A stretch of DNA of 64,000 nt from the NCBI RefSeq assembly GCF_001984155.1, contig NZ_MTQO01000051.1:496001-560000 (forward strand). The letters are read 5' to 3'. The stretch is from Actinosynnema sp. ALI-1.44. Lineage in GTDB: Bacteria; Actinomycetota; Actinomycetes; Mycobacteriales; Pseudonocardiaceae. A program made the position numbers and the translations under genes. A model generated the notes under the pieces. That model ran no database searches. It was not told where the DNA came from and saw nothing but the letters and a program-made list of their open reading frames with translations. Shown here one piece after another: positions 15,294 to 23,290 of the stretch; the stretch's first letter is position 1, and each line of letters starts with the position of its first letter.

Positions 15294-16974
15294 AGTGGTT
15301 CTCCTCGGCCAGGAACGGAACGAACGGGGGGATCTCGTCGGGGTCACAGTCGACAGCCACGAAAGCGGGGCCGGACGTCGCATTGGACTCGAACAGCGCC
15401 GTGGCCAGGTCGTCCACTGTGCGTGGCGCGTACGCGTTGAGAGAGGGGAACATCGCGGCGACACCAGCGGCCAGATCGGACTTGCGGAACCGGTTGTAGC
15501 TGTACTCACCGCCGTAGTACAGCTGTTCGCGCGTCACGCACATGGCGTGCGCGTTGTTGTTCATGATCACGAAGGTGACGGGCAGGTCGTACTCGACCGC
15601 CGTGTGGATTTCCAGACCGTGCATGTAGAAAGCACCGTCACCGGCGAGCACGTACGTACGCGCGGCGCCGCCGAACGTCGCCCCGATGCCCGCGCCGAAC
15701 GTGTAACCCATCCCGCCCATCCCCAGCGCCACAACGAACCGGCCATGCTTCGGCGCCAGGATGTTGTGGATGACGGCGGCACAGGCGTTGCCCGCGTCCA
15801 CGAACACGCTGGCGTTGTCGGGTACCGCCGCGTTGATCGCGGTGACGACCTCGGCGTAGCCGAGGCCGCTGCCGCGTTTGGGCGGCACACGCAGCGGCTC
15901 CGGCGCACGGTGGACACTCGGTCTCGTCGTGGCCGCCGGTGCGAGCCTGTCTCCGAGCGCGGCCAGCGTGGACGCCAGCGCACCTGGCACGAGCGTGCCG
16001 TCCACAAAGGGCTGTTCGTTGTCCAGGCAGATGACCGGGATCTCCGTGAGGATCTGCTCGAGACCGGTGCGCGCGACCATCGGCAGGCGGGTGCCCACCA
16101 GCAGGCACGCCGAGGCGGTCCGCAGGTGCTCGGCGACCGCCGGGTGGCCCATGATGCCTGCCACGCCGAGGAACCGCGCGTGGTGGTTGTCGAACACGTC
16201 CCTGGCGTCCGGTGCCACCGCGACCTTCGCGTCCAGCCGTTCGGCGAGCCTCGCCAGTCCGGGACGCGCGTTCGCACGCGCGACACCGTCACCCGCGATG
16301 ATCACCACCGGCCCGCTCGCCCTGGCCCGCTCGATCTGGTCGGCAACATCAGTCACGTCGGGGACCGCGGTCACACCGTCGCATGCGGACGAGGCCGCCA
16401 CCGGACTGGTCATCGGCGCCTGCTGGATGTCCTTGGGCAGCAGCAGAACCGCTGGACCGTGCGGCGCCGACAACGCGGCCGAGATGGCCTCCGACAGGAG
16501 CGCGGGCAACTCGTCCACATCCTTGACGAGCGCGCAGTACCGTGACACGGCGGAAAAAACGTGCGCGCCGTCCAGTGATCCGGTCAGGCCGCTGGAGTCC
16601 TGGAAGACGCCCTGTCCGGTCAGCGAGGTGGGCGGCTGCCCGGCGAGGGCCAGCACGGGCACGCGCGACATGAAAGCCTCACCGAGCCCGGCCAGGAGGT
16701 TCAGCGCGCCGCCGCCGGACGTCGCCGCCACGACACCGAGCTGATTGGTGGTGCGAGCGAACCCGTCGGCCATGGTGGCCGCGGAGAACTCGTGTTTGGC
16801 CAGGACGCCGGTGATCGAGCCGTGCCGCTGCACGGCGTCGTACAGGTCTTCGATGTTCGCGCCGCCGACACCGAACAGGTGGCTGACACCGAGTGACGCG
16901 AGCCTGTCGACGATGTGGTCGACGGCTCGGTACTGGTCGAGTAACCGATGACTGGTCGGACTGGGCATTCGCAT
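15277..16974 (-). CDS. Thiamine-diphosphate-dependent enzyme (acetolactate synthase/pyruvate decarboxylase superfamily)
   Basis: The 565 residues contain all three ThDP-enzyme domains: an N-terminal PYR domain with catalytic Glu62 in AKHEFSAA, a central domain, and a C-terminal PP domain with the cofactor motif GDGAFYMHGLE...NNNA. I chose the ATG at 16974 with GAGCGAGG upstream; further ATGs upstream are possible. Superfamily members form C-C bonds from 2-ketoacids. In natural-product sugar pathways such enzymes (YerE) attach two-carbon branches to ketosugars. Linked here to a KASIII-like acyltransferase and an SRPBCC protein, it may build a branched sugar or acyl unit (inference). It is the first gene of the operon and diverges from the propeller gene across a palindromic operator. 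Confidence 0.8.
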   Translation of the reverse strand: MRMPSPTSHRLLDQYRAVDHIVDRLASLGVSHLFGVGGANIEDLYDAVQRHGSITGVLAKHEFSAATMADGFARTTNQLGVVAATSGGGALNLLAGLGEAFMSRVPVLALAGQPPTSLTGQGVFQDSSGLTGSLDGAHVFSAVSRYCALVKDVDELPALLSEAISAALSAPHGPAVLLLPKDIQQAPMTSPVAASSACDGVTAVPDVTDVADQIERARASGPVVIIAGDGVARANARPGLARLAERLDAKVAVAPDARDVFDNHHARFLGVAGIMGHPAVAEHLRTASACLLVGTRLPMVARTGLEQILTEIPVICLDNEQPFVDGTLVPGALASTLAALGDRLAPAATTRPSVHRAPEPLRVPPKRGSGLGYAEVVTAINAAVPDNASVFVDAGNACAAVIHNILAPKHGRFVVALGMGGMGYTFGAGIGATFGGAARTYVLAGDGAFYMHGLEIHTAVEYDLPVTFVIMNNNAHAMCVTREQLYYGGEYSYNRFRKSDLAAGVAAMFPSLNAYAPRTVDDLATALFESNATSGPAFVAVDCDPDEIPPFVPFLAEENHCVHAG

Positions 16975-17063
16975 CAACGATGCCTCGCTCTCGTATTTCG
17001 ACCGGCCGGTCACCGCAGTGACCTGGCCTGGAAGCCCCGCAGCTCAGAGCAAGCGCCGCTACT

Positions 17064-17079
17064 TTTTACTAAAGTAAAA
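17064..17079. promoter_or_regulatory. Palindromic operator TTTTACT-AA-AGTAAAA in a divergent promoter
   Basis: A perfect 7-base inverted repeat with a 2-base spacer lies between the ThDP operon and the propeller gene. Its core TTTACTAAAGTAA matches the site at 41227-41239 (reverse strand) at 12 of 13 bases. The symmetric form suggests a dimeric winged-helix regulator. Confidence 0.65.
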
Positions 17080-17175
17080 TACATGGTGTCAACCCCTACC
17101 CAGCGATGTTGGCTTGACTCGCTATCTGCTTTGCAAGCAAGATGGCAGGACGTCGATTCGCGAAGGGGCTACCCG

Positions 17176-17826
17176 ATGCCTGCTGGCAAGATCGAGACAG
17201 CGCCGATCGTCACCACCCTCCCCGGACCCGCGGGCTACATGTGCGGGCTCACCTTCGACGGAACCCTGTTGTGGCACTCGGACCAGGACGCGGAACGCGT
17301 GTTCGCCATCGACCCCGCGGACGGGTCCGTGGTCAACGAGTTCGGCTGCACCATGGTCCGCGCCGACCTCGCCCACAACGGCCGGCTGCTGTGCCAGGTG
17401 GGCGGACGGCCGAAACGCGTGGTCCTGATCGACCCGGCGACCGGCGCCGTCGTCGGCGAGAAACCGGTCCTGCCGTCAAGCGGCCGGCTGACCGGCCTGG
17501 AGAGCTCGGCAGCCGGTTTCTGGATGATCCTGCGCGGCCCGACCACAGTGGAGCTGCGGGATCCGCAGACGATGGAGGTCATCAAGGCGTTCCCCGCGCT
17601 CGGCGAGTCACCGTCCGGTCTGACCTACGCCGATGGCGTCATCGTCTACGGCGACTACGACGACGCTGTCCTGCACGCCATGGACTCGTCCACCGGCGCC
17701 CACCTCGGCACTGTCGCCGTTCCCGGCCGTCCGACCGGCATCACGTGGGACGGAAGACACCTGTGGTACTGCGACTTCGCGGCCCGCAGCTTCCGGGCGA
17801 CGGAGCTGGGGTCGGTCCTGGCCTGA
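17176..17826 (+). CDS. Small beta-propeller (glutamine-cyclotransferase/NHL-like) protein
   Basis: This 216-residue, single-domain protein has repeated strand-turn-strand blades: LTFDGTLLWHSDQD, VVLIDPATGAVV, GVIVYGDYDD, ITWDGRHLWYCDF. It lacks a signal peptide. I chose the ATG at 17176 because GAAGGGG lies 7 bases upstream; an ATG at 17083, just inside the operator region, is a weaker alternative. Such cytoplasmic propellers occur in several natural-product clusters with no agreed function. Binding or cyclisation are both possible. It converges on the glycosyltransferase gene with only 20 bases between stops. Confidence 0.6.
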   Translation: MPAGKIETAPIVTTLPGPAGYMCGLTFDGTLLWHSDQDAERVFAIDPADGSVVNEFGCTMVRADLAHNGRLLCQVGGRPKRVVLIDPATGAVVGEKPVLPSSGRLTGLESSAAGFWMILRGPTTVELRDPQTMEVIKAFPALGESPSGLTYADGVIVYGDYDDAVLHAMDSSTGAHLGTVAVPGRPTGITWDGRHLWYCDFAARSFRATELGSVLA

Positions 17827-17846
17827 CCGGATCCCGTCGCCACGCA

Positions 17847-19136
17847 TCAGGGCACCGGGTTCGCTGCGTGCGCGACGAGGTCGGGGACCAGGTCGTACGG
17901 AGTGGGGGTCTTGAGCAGCTCCGCACGGGCCTCGGTGGCCTGCTCGGCGAAGGACGGTTCGGTCAGCACCCGTTCGAGCTGACGGCGGACCAGGTCGGGG
18001 GAGAGGTTGTCCGGCGTGATGGACACGCCGACGCCCCGCCGTACCAGCGCTTCCGCCTTCGCGGTCTCGTCCCACAGGGTGCCCGGCACGATCAGCTGCG
18101 GAACGCCGTGCAGCAACGCCGTGCTCAGCGTCCCGGTCCCGCCGTGGTGGATGATCGCCGAACAGCTCGGCAGCAACTCGTTGAGCGGCACGAAGTCGCA
18201 GACCCTGACGTTGTCCGGCAGGTCGGGAACCTCGGCCAGCTGCTTCGTGTCGAGTGTCGCGATCACCTCGACGTCGAGTTCCGCCATGGCCTTGAGCAGC
18301 TCCGGGACGGTCACCGCGGGCTCGGACATGTCCGACACGGACGTGCTGCTGTCCACCGGCATCCGGCCGGTCAGCCCCAGGGTGAGGCACACCCTTGGCT
18401 TCGTCGGCGCTGCCATCAGCCAGCTGGGCACGCTTGTGGTGCCGTGGAAGGGGACCTGCCGCATCGCGAGGTACCTGATGCCCACGGCGGGACGCATCCA
18501 CGACGGCAACGGATCGATCGTGGCCTGCCCGCAGACCATGGTCTCGTCGAACGTGCCGCCGTGCGCGGCCACCTTGCGGGTCAGCCACTCGGCCATCGGG
18601 TCGTCCGGCGCGGCGTGTGTGCGGGCCAGGTCCAGGAACACGTCCCGCATCCGGCCGAGGACGTCCACTCCGGACAGCAGACGGATCTGCGGGATACCGA
18701 GCACACTCGCCACCACGGGCGCCGAGTAGCACATCGAGTCCCAGATGACCAGGTCCGGCCGCCAGTCCTCGGCCACCGCCAGGAGGCCGGCGATCAGCCC
18801 GTCGTCGGAGAACGCGTCGAACGCCAGTGGCGCCGAGACGTGCACCCGGAACACGTTTCGAACGTAGTCCCAGGTCAGCACCTCCGGACGGGACTCGGCC
18901 ATCCGGTAGCCCGAGCCGTACACGGTCTGCTCGAACGGCACGTCCTCGTGCCGGGCGGCGAGCTCCAGCGGCTCGCCGACCGCCACGGAGGTCAGCCCGG
19001 CCTGCTGGATGACCGGGGTGATGTCGGGATGGCCCGCCACCCGGACCTCGTGTCCCGCCGACCGCAGAGCCCACGCGAGCGGAGCCAGGTTGTACACATG
19101 CGACGGCACGGCGAAGGTCTTGAACAACACGCGCAT
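17847..19136 (-). CDS. Activator-dependent-type glycosyltransferase (GT1, EryCIII/DesVII subfamily)
   Basis: This 429-residue GT-B enzyme has an N-terminal MRVLFKTFAVPSHVYNLAPLAWAL pattern and central features like macrolide aminosugar transferases that need a P450-like helper (EryCII/DesVIII). The C-terminal donor-binding motif is HHGGTGTLSTAL. It would transfer a TDP-deoxysugar to the aglycone or sugar chain. No helper gene is present in the window. It is the last gene of the operon that also encodes the 2,3-dehydratase, aminotransferase and reductase/N-methyltransferase fusion, so its donor is probably the aminodeoxysugar made by those enzymes. Confidence 0.85.
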   Translation of the reverse strand: MRVLFKTFAVPSHVYNLAPLAWALRSAGHEVRVAGHPDITPVIQQAGLTSVAVGEPLELAARHEDVPFEQTVYGSGYRMAESRPEVLTWDYVRNVFRVHVSAPLAFDAFSDDGLIAGLLAVAEDWRPDLVIWDSMCYSAPVVASVLGIPQIRLLSGVDVLGRMRDVFLDLARTHAAPDDPMAEWLTRKVAAHGGTFDETMVCGQATIDPLPSWMRPAVGIRYLAMRQVPFHGTTSVPSWLMAAPTKPRVCLTLGLTGRMPVDSSTSVSDMSEPAVTVPELLKAMAELDVEVIATLDTKQLAEVPDLPDNVRVCDFVPLNELLPSCSAIIHHGGTGTLSTALLHGVPQLIVPGTLWDETAKAEALVRRGVGVSITPDNLSPDLVRRQLERVLTEPSFAEQATEARAELLKTPTPYDLVPDLVAHAANPVP

Positions 19137-19148
19137 GTTATGTCCCCC

Positions 19149-20639
19149 TTAGGATCGGACGCCGACAAAGACCCCACGGCCGGCTGGGTCGCCCGGCAGG
19201 TACTCCACGTCGCATCCCGCCGCTCGGAAGGCCTGTTCGTACTCCTCGCGCGTGAACAGGGTGATCCGGTGGCAGTCGGCGAAGTGTTGGATTCCCTTGC
19301 CCGGCTCGGCGACGATGTAGTGCACCTCGATCCGGGTGGCCGTGCCCGCCCGCACCGAGTGCGACACCCGGGCGATGGTCATGCCGTTGTCGGTGACCAC
19401 GTCGGATCCCACGTAACCGGGCAGGAACGTCTCCGGGAACCACCACGGGTCGATCGCGATGACACCGCCCGGCGTGAGGTGCTCGGCGAAGGACCGCAGC
19501 GTCTGCGCCAGTTCGTAGGTCGTGTCCAGGTGGCCGATGGAGCTGAACATGCACGTGACGGCGTCGAACCGGCGTGCCAGCCGGAACTGGCGCATGTCGC
19601 CGTGGTGCACCGTGATGCCCGGGATCCGCCTGGCGGCGGCGCTGATCATCTCCCGCGACAGTTCAAGGCCTTCGACGTGCCGGAACGCCTTGTCGAAGTG
19701 GTGCAGGTGGCCACCATACCCGCATGCGACGTCGAGCAGCGACGACGCGTCCGGTTTTCGGTCCAGTACCAGTTTGGTGATCGTGTTCGACTCGGCCTCG
19801 TAGTCCTTGCCGCGGCCGCGGTAGAACGCCTCGTAGGTTTCGGCGCGGTCGTAGATGTCGCGTTGCTTCTCGTCGGCTGCCGCGGTTCCCGGTGGCATGG
19901 GGTCCTTTCCTATGTAGCGGTCCAGCAGGGCCGACAGGTAGTCCGGCCCGAAGCCGAAATCCGTCACCTCCGGTACTAGTTCGCGGAGTCGTGCCGTCGA
20001 AACGGTCGTCTCGGTCCGCGGCACGTCGACCATGTGCCATTCGGCGACGCGGCCGAGCCGCTGTTCGATGCCGCACACGACCGTCTCCATGCGCTGCGGG
20101 ATGCCGGAGGCGATGTTGACGACCGTGTTGCGGACGCCGTCGGCGAGCAGGCGGTCCAGTGCGGTCACCATGTGCCGCACGTCGACCATGTCGCGGTACG
20201 TGTCGCGGTGGACCGTGACACGGCCGGACAACACTCCCTTGACCAGCAGCGGGATCGTCTGGTGCGGAGGTTGCCCGTCCCCGATCAGGTGGGTCAGCCG
20301 CAGGATCAGCCAGTCCGCGCCGGACGACCGGACCGCGGCCTCCAACGCGAGCTTGTGCCTGCCGTAGACCGATGTGGGGTACACCGGGCCGTCCTCGGTG
20401 CCCGGCGAGCCGTCGGCCCCGTAGATGGCGTGCGAGGACGTCGAGAAGAACACCACGGTCCGGCGTTCGGCCCGGCATCGCCGCAGCACCTGGTAGACCA
20501 GTTCGGCCTCCCGGTCGAACGCGGCCACGTCCTCGATTGCCGTGGTCGACACGCCCGCCGCGACAACCGTGACATCCGGGTGCCTGTCCGCGAGCGGCGC
20601 CAGGTGGCGGGCTGTGAACCCCCGGCCGACGATCTCCAT
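19149..20639 (-). CDS. Fusion: NDP-sugar ketoreductase/epimerase (extended SDR) + N-methyltransferase (TylM1/DesVI-like)
   Basis: This 496-residue single frame holds two enzymes. Residues ~1-265 are an extended short-chain dehydrogenase: IVGRGFTARHL nucleotide loop, FFSTSSHAIYG and YGRHK active site, and LRLTHLIGDG substrate region, typical of NDP-hexose 4-ketoreductases. After a linker, residues ~285-496 are a SAM methyltransferase (DVACGYGGH near 302, DPWWFPETF) like the sugar N,N-dimethyltransferases TylM1 and DesVI. No stop or frameshift separates them. It overlaps neither neighbour but lies 10 bases from both, between aminotransferase and glycosyltransferase. The fusion would couple 4-keto reduction and amino-group methylation of one sugar. 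It resembles the two stand-alone N-methyltransferases at 30.3-31.8 kb. Confidence 0.85.
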   Translation of the reverse strand: MEIVGRGFTARHLAPLADRHPDVTVVAAGVSTTAIEDVAAFDREAELVYQVLRRCRAERRTVVFFSTSSHAIYGADGSPGTEDGPVYPTSVYGRHKLALEAAVRSSGADWLILRLTHLIGDGQPPHQTIPLLVKGVLSGRVTVHRDTYRDMVDVRHMVTALDRLLADGVRNTVVNIASGIPQRMETVVCGIEQRLGRVAEWHMVDVPRTETTVSTARLRELVPEVTDFGFGPDYLSALLDRYIGKDPMPPGTAAADEKQRDIYDRAETYEAFYRGRGKDYEAESNTITKLVLDRKPDASSLLDVACGYGGHLHHFDKAFRHVEGLELSREMISAAARRIPGITVHHGDMRQFRLARRFDAVTCMFSSIGHLDTTYELAQTLRSFAEHLTPGGVIAIDPWWFPETFLPGYVGSDVVTDNGMTIARVSHSVRAGTATRIEVHYIVAEPGKGIQHFADCHRITLFTREEYEQAFRAAGCDVEYLPGDPAGRGVFVGVRS

Positions 20640-20648
20640 CCGCGCTCC

Positions 20649-21758
20649 TCAGAGTCCGGCCAGGACTTCGCGCACCGCGTTGATCACCTTGTCCTGCACA
20701 CCGGGGGACAGGGACGGGTACATCGGCAGCGAGAAGATCTGGTCCGCCATGGCCTCGGTGACCGGCAGCGAGTCGTGTGGATAGCCCAGGTGTGCGAACC
20801 CGGACATGGTGTGCACCGGCCAGCGGTAGCTCACGTTCAGTTCGATGTCGTACTCCCGCAGGCGGTTGAGGATCTCGTCGCGCCACGGGTGGCGCACCAC
20901 GTACAGGTAGTACACGTGGTCGTTGCCCGGCGCGATCTCCGGCAGCACCAGGCCGGTGTCGCCGAGGCCGTCGGCGTAGCGGCGGGCGACCGCGCGCCGT
21001 GCCGCGATGTACCGGTCCATCCTGGTCAGCTTGCGGCGCAGGATCTCTGCCTGGACCTCGTCCAACCTGCTGTTGTGCCCGGGCGTGGCGACCACGTGGT
21101 AACGCTCCCGCATACCGTAGTACCGCAACCGCCGCAGGTCGGCTGCCACGTTGTCGTCGGATGTGATCACGGCACCGCCGTCGCCGTACGCACCGAGAAC
21201 CTTGGTGGGGTAGAACGAGAACGCGGCGGCCGAGCCCATCGTCCCGGCGAGTTCGCCGTGGTGGCGCGCGCCGTGCGACTGCGCGCAGTCTTCCAGAATG
21301 GGCAGTCCGTGCTCCGCCGCGATCCCGCGCAACGAGGCCATGTCGACACACTGCCCATAGAGGTGGACGGGTAACAGGCAGCGGGTCCGGTCCGTGATTG
21401 CGTCCGCCACCTGGCTGGTGTCCATCAGGTACGTGTCCTCGTGGATGTCGACGAACACCGGCCTCGCGCCGATCTGGTCGATGGCCACGACCGTCGGCGC
21501 CGCGGTGTTGGACACTGTGATCACCTCGTCGCCGCGGCCGATCCCCAGGGCCCGGAGCGCGAGCACGATGGCGTTCGTTCCATTGTCGCAACTGACGCAA
21601 TGGCGCGCGCCGTGGTACCACGCGTACTCTTCCTCGAACTGTCGGACGCACTCGCCGAGCACCAGGCGGCCCGACCGGAAGACCTGGTCGACTGCTTCGA
21701 GGATGTCGTCTCGCTCCGCCTCGTACTCCTGGCGGTAATCCCACACCAGTGTAGTCAT
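20649..21758 (-). CDS. DegT/DnrJ/EryC1-family sugar aminotransferase
   Basis: The 369 residues cover the complete fold-type I sugar aminotransferase. The Schiff-base lysine is Lys186 in [15 protein letters not shown], and the DCAQSHGA and PVHLYGQ motifs are present. Family members (TylB, DesV) convert a 3-keto NDP-deoxysugar to the amine using glutamate and PLP. GGAG precedes the ATG by 6 bases. The gene follows the 2,3-dehydratase and precedes the reductase/N-methyltransferase fusion, which fits a 2,3-dideoxy- or 2-deoxy-3-aminosugar route. Confidence 0.9.
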   Translation of the reverse strand: MTTLVWDYRQEYEAERDDILEAVDQVFRSGRLVLGECVRQFEEEYAWYHGARHCVSCDNGTNAIVLALRALGIGRGDEVITVSNTAAPTVVAIDQIGARPVFVDIHEDTYLMDTSQVADAITDRTRCLLPVHLYGQCVDMASLRGIAAEHGLPILEDCAQSHGARHHGELAGTMGSAAAFSFYPTKVLGAYGDGGAVITSDDNVAADLRRLRYYGMRERYHVVATPGHNSRLDEVQAEILRRKLTRMDRYIAARRAVARRYADGLGDTGLVLPEIAPGNDHVYYLYVVRHPWRDEILNRLREYDIELNVSYRWPVHTMSGFAHLGYPHDSLPVTEAMADQIFSLPMYPSLSPGVQDKVINAVREVLAGL

Positions 21759-21791
21759 GCAGCGCTCCGTCCCGCAGTCGGTGAATGGATG

Positions 21792-23234
21792 TCAGCGGCC
21801 GGGCGGCGGCGTGTGCAGGCTGCGCAGGCAGGCCAGCAGGCTGCGCGCCTGGACGTTCACGTAATGGCTGTGCCGCAGCAGATCCGCCAGCTGGTGCGGC
21901 GTCATCCAGCGGTAGTTCGGGTACTGGTCCTCCACGGCGGTGCCGAGATCCGTCTCCACGATGAGATAGCGGTTGCGGGCGTGGTAGAACCGGCCGCCTT
22001 CCTCCGACTGGACAGCGTCGAACCGGATCCGGTCCCCAGGGGCGTTGAGGACGTGGTCGAGTAGTGGCGGTCGAGCGCTCTCCGGCAGGTGCGCCAGGGT
22101 CGCCGGCGTGCACTGCAGGGTCGGCGCGAGCTCCGCGACGTCGACGTATCCGGGCTCGGCGCGCGCGTGCACGAGGACGTGCAGCACGCCGTCGATCCGG
22201 TGTACGAGAAACGCGACGACGCCCATGGCACGTGGTCGCAGAATCGGTTGTGACCACTGGCTCACCTCGCGCCCGACGGTCTCCACCCGCACCCCGATGA
22301 CGTCGAAGAACCAGTCGCGCACATGGCGGACCCGGTCACCGTCGTTGTACCAGTGGGTGAGCAGGTCGAGCGGTACGCGGTCGGTGTGGATGTCCATGGC
22401 CGTGCGCACGTCGGTGATCCACTTCAGGATGTCGTCCATGTGGTGTCTGCTGCCGTGGCGTGCGTCGGTGGATCTGGCCAGCGCGGTGTGGAACTCGTCC
22501 ACGCCCGGTCCGGCCGGGTCGACCTCGGTGAAGGGCAGGCAGGACAACACGGTCCGAGTGTCCATGTTGACCATGTCGGAAACGCTGAGCAGCCGGTGTA
22601 CCTGGGCGAGGCTCAGCCAGCGGAACCCGTCGAGCACTTCGACGTCGTCGCTGGTCTCCGCCACCATGTTGCGGTTGCGCTTGCGGAAGAACCACGTGCC
22701 CTGTTCGGACTGCCGGACGTCGGTCACCAGCCGGTGGACCGGCGAGTCCTGGAAGTACTCCAGGTAGGGCACGGCACGGCCGCCATGTACCCGGGTGTAG
22801 TTGCTGCGGGTGGCCTGCACTGTGGGGGACAGCTGCAGCCCGTTGACGTTGCCCGGCTCGTTCTTGGCCTGCATCAGCACGTGCGGTACGCCGTCGAACT
22901 CCTTGGCCAGGATGCCGAGCGTGCCGATCTCCGGCTGGTCGATGATGGGCTGCTCCCAGCAGGGTACGGGCGCGCCGGGCAGGTCCACTCTCAGCCCGTG
23001 GATGGTGAAGAACTTGCCACTGCGATGGCGGATGTCACCGGTGTCCGGATCGGCGTACCAGTTGGGCAGACCGGTCAGCGGCGCGATGCTGACCGCCATC
23101 CGGGAACGTCGCGCGACGTCGGTGAGCCACGACTCGACCGGTTCCGCGGTGGTCCGCACCGATCGCGCGGACGAGGCGAATCGCGCTCCCGCGTCGCTGG
23201 GAAGCGCCGGGTGCGTTGTGGACGCATCGGACAT
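21792..23234 (-). CDS. NDP-4-keto-6-deoxyhexose 2,3-dehydratase
   Basis: The 480 residues show the internal duplication that defines this family: two halves with matching WYxDxxTGxI/GV, GxLxxLV/AKExDGV and AKxEPGNVNxxQLSPTVQATxSNY-type segments (first copy ~residues 50-240, second ~280-470). The enzyme removes the C2 hydroxyl in 2-deoxysugar synthesis (like TylX3/Gra Orf27). GGGGG precedes the ATG by 7 bases. It leads the aminosugar genes, 56 bases after the secreted propeller gene, and may be cotranscribed with it. Confidence 0.9.
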   Translation of the reverse strand: MSDASTTHPALPSDAGARFASSARSVRTTAEPVESWLTDVARRSRMAVSIAPLTGLPNWYADPDTGDIRHRSGKFFTIHGLRVDLPGAPVPCWEQPIIDQPEIGTLGILAKEFDGVPHVLMQAKNEPGNVNGLQLSPTVQATRSNYTRVHGGRAVPYLEYFQDSPVHRLVTDVRQSEQGTWFFRKRNRNMVAETSDDVEVLDGFRWLSLAQVHRLLSVSDMVNMDTRTVLSCLPFTEVDPAGPGVDEFHTALARSTDARHGSRHHMDDILKWITDVRTAMDIHTDRVPLDLLTHWYNDGDRVRHVRDWFFDVIGVRVETVGREVSQWSQPILRPRAMGVVAFLVHRIDGVLHVLVHARAEPGYVDVAELAPTLQCTPATLAHLPESARPPLLDHVLNAPGDRIRFDAVQSEEGGRFYHARNRYLIVETDLGTAVEDQYPNYRWMTPHQLADLLRHSHYVNVQARSLLACLRSLHTPPPGR

Positions 23235-23290
23235 TCGCGTGCCCCCTGATCACCGCGATACCTTCGAATCCTGTCGTTGTCGATGTGGAG

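Noticed and set aside
17142-19979. Plus-strand open frame of 945 codons over the glycosyltransferase and fusion genes.
   Set aside because: The translation is Arg/Gly/His-rich without domains, and the minus strand has well-defined enzymes.
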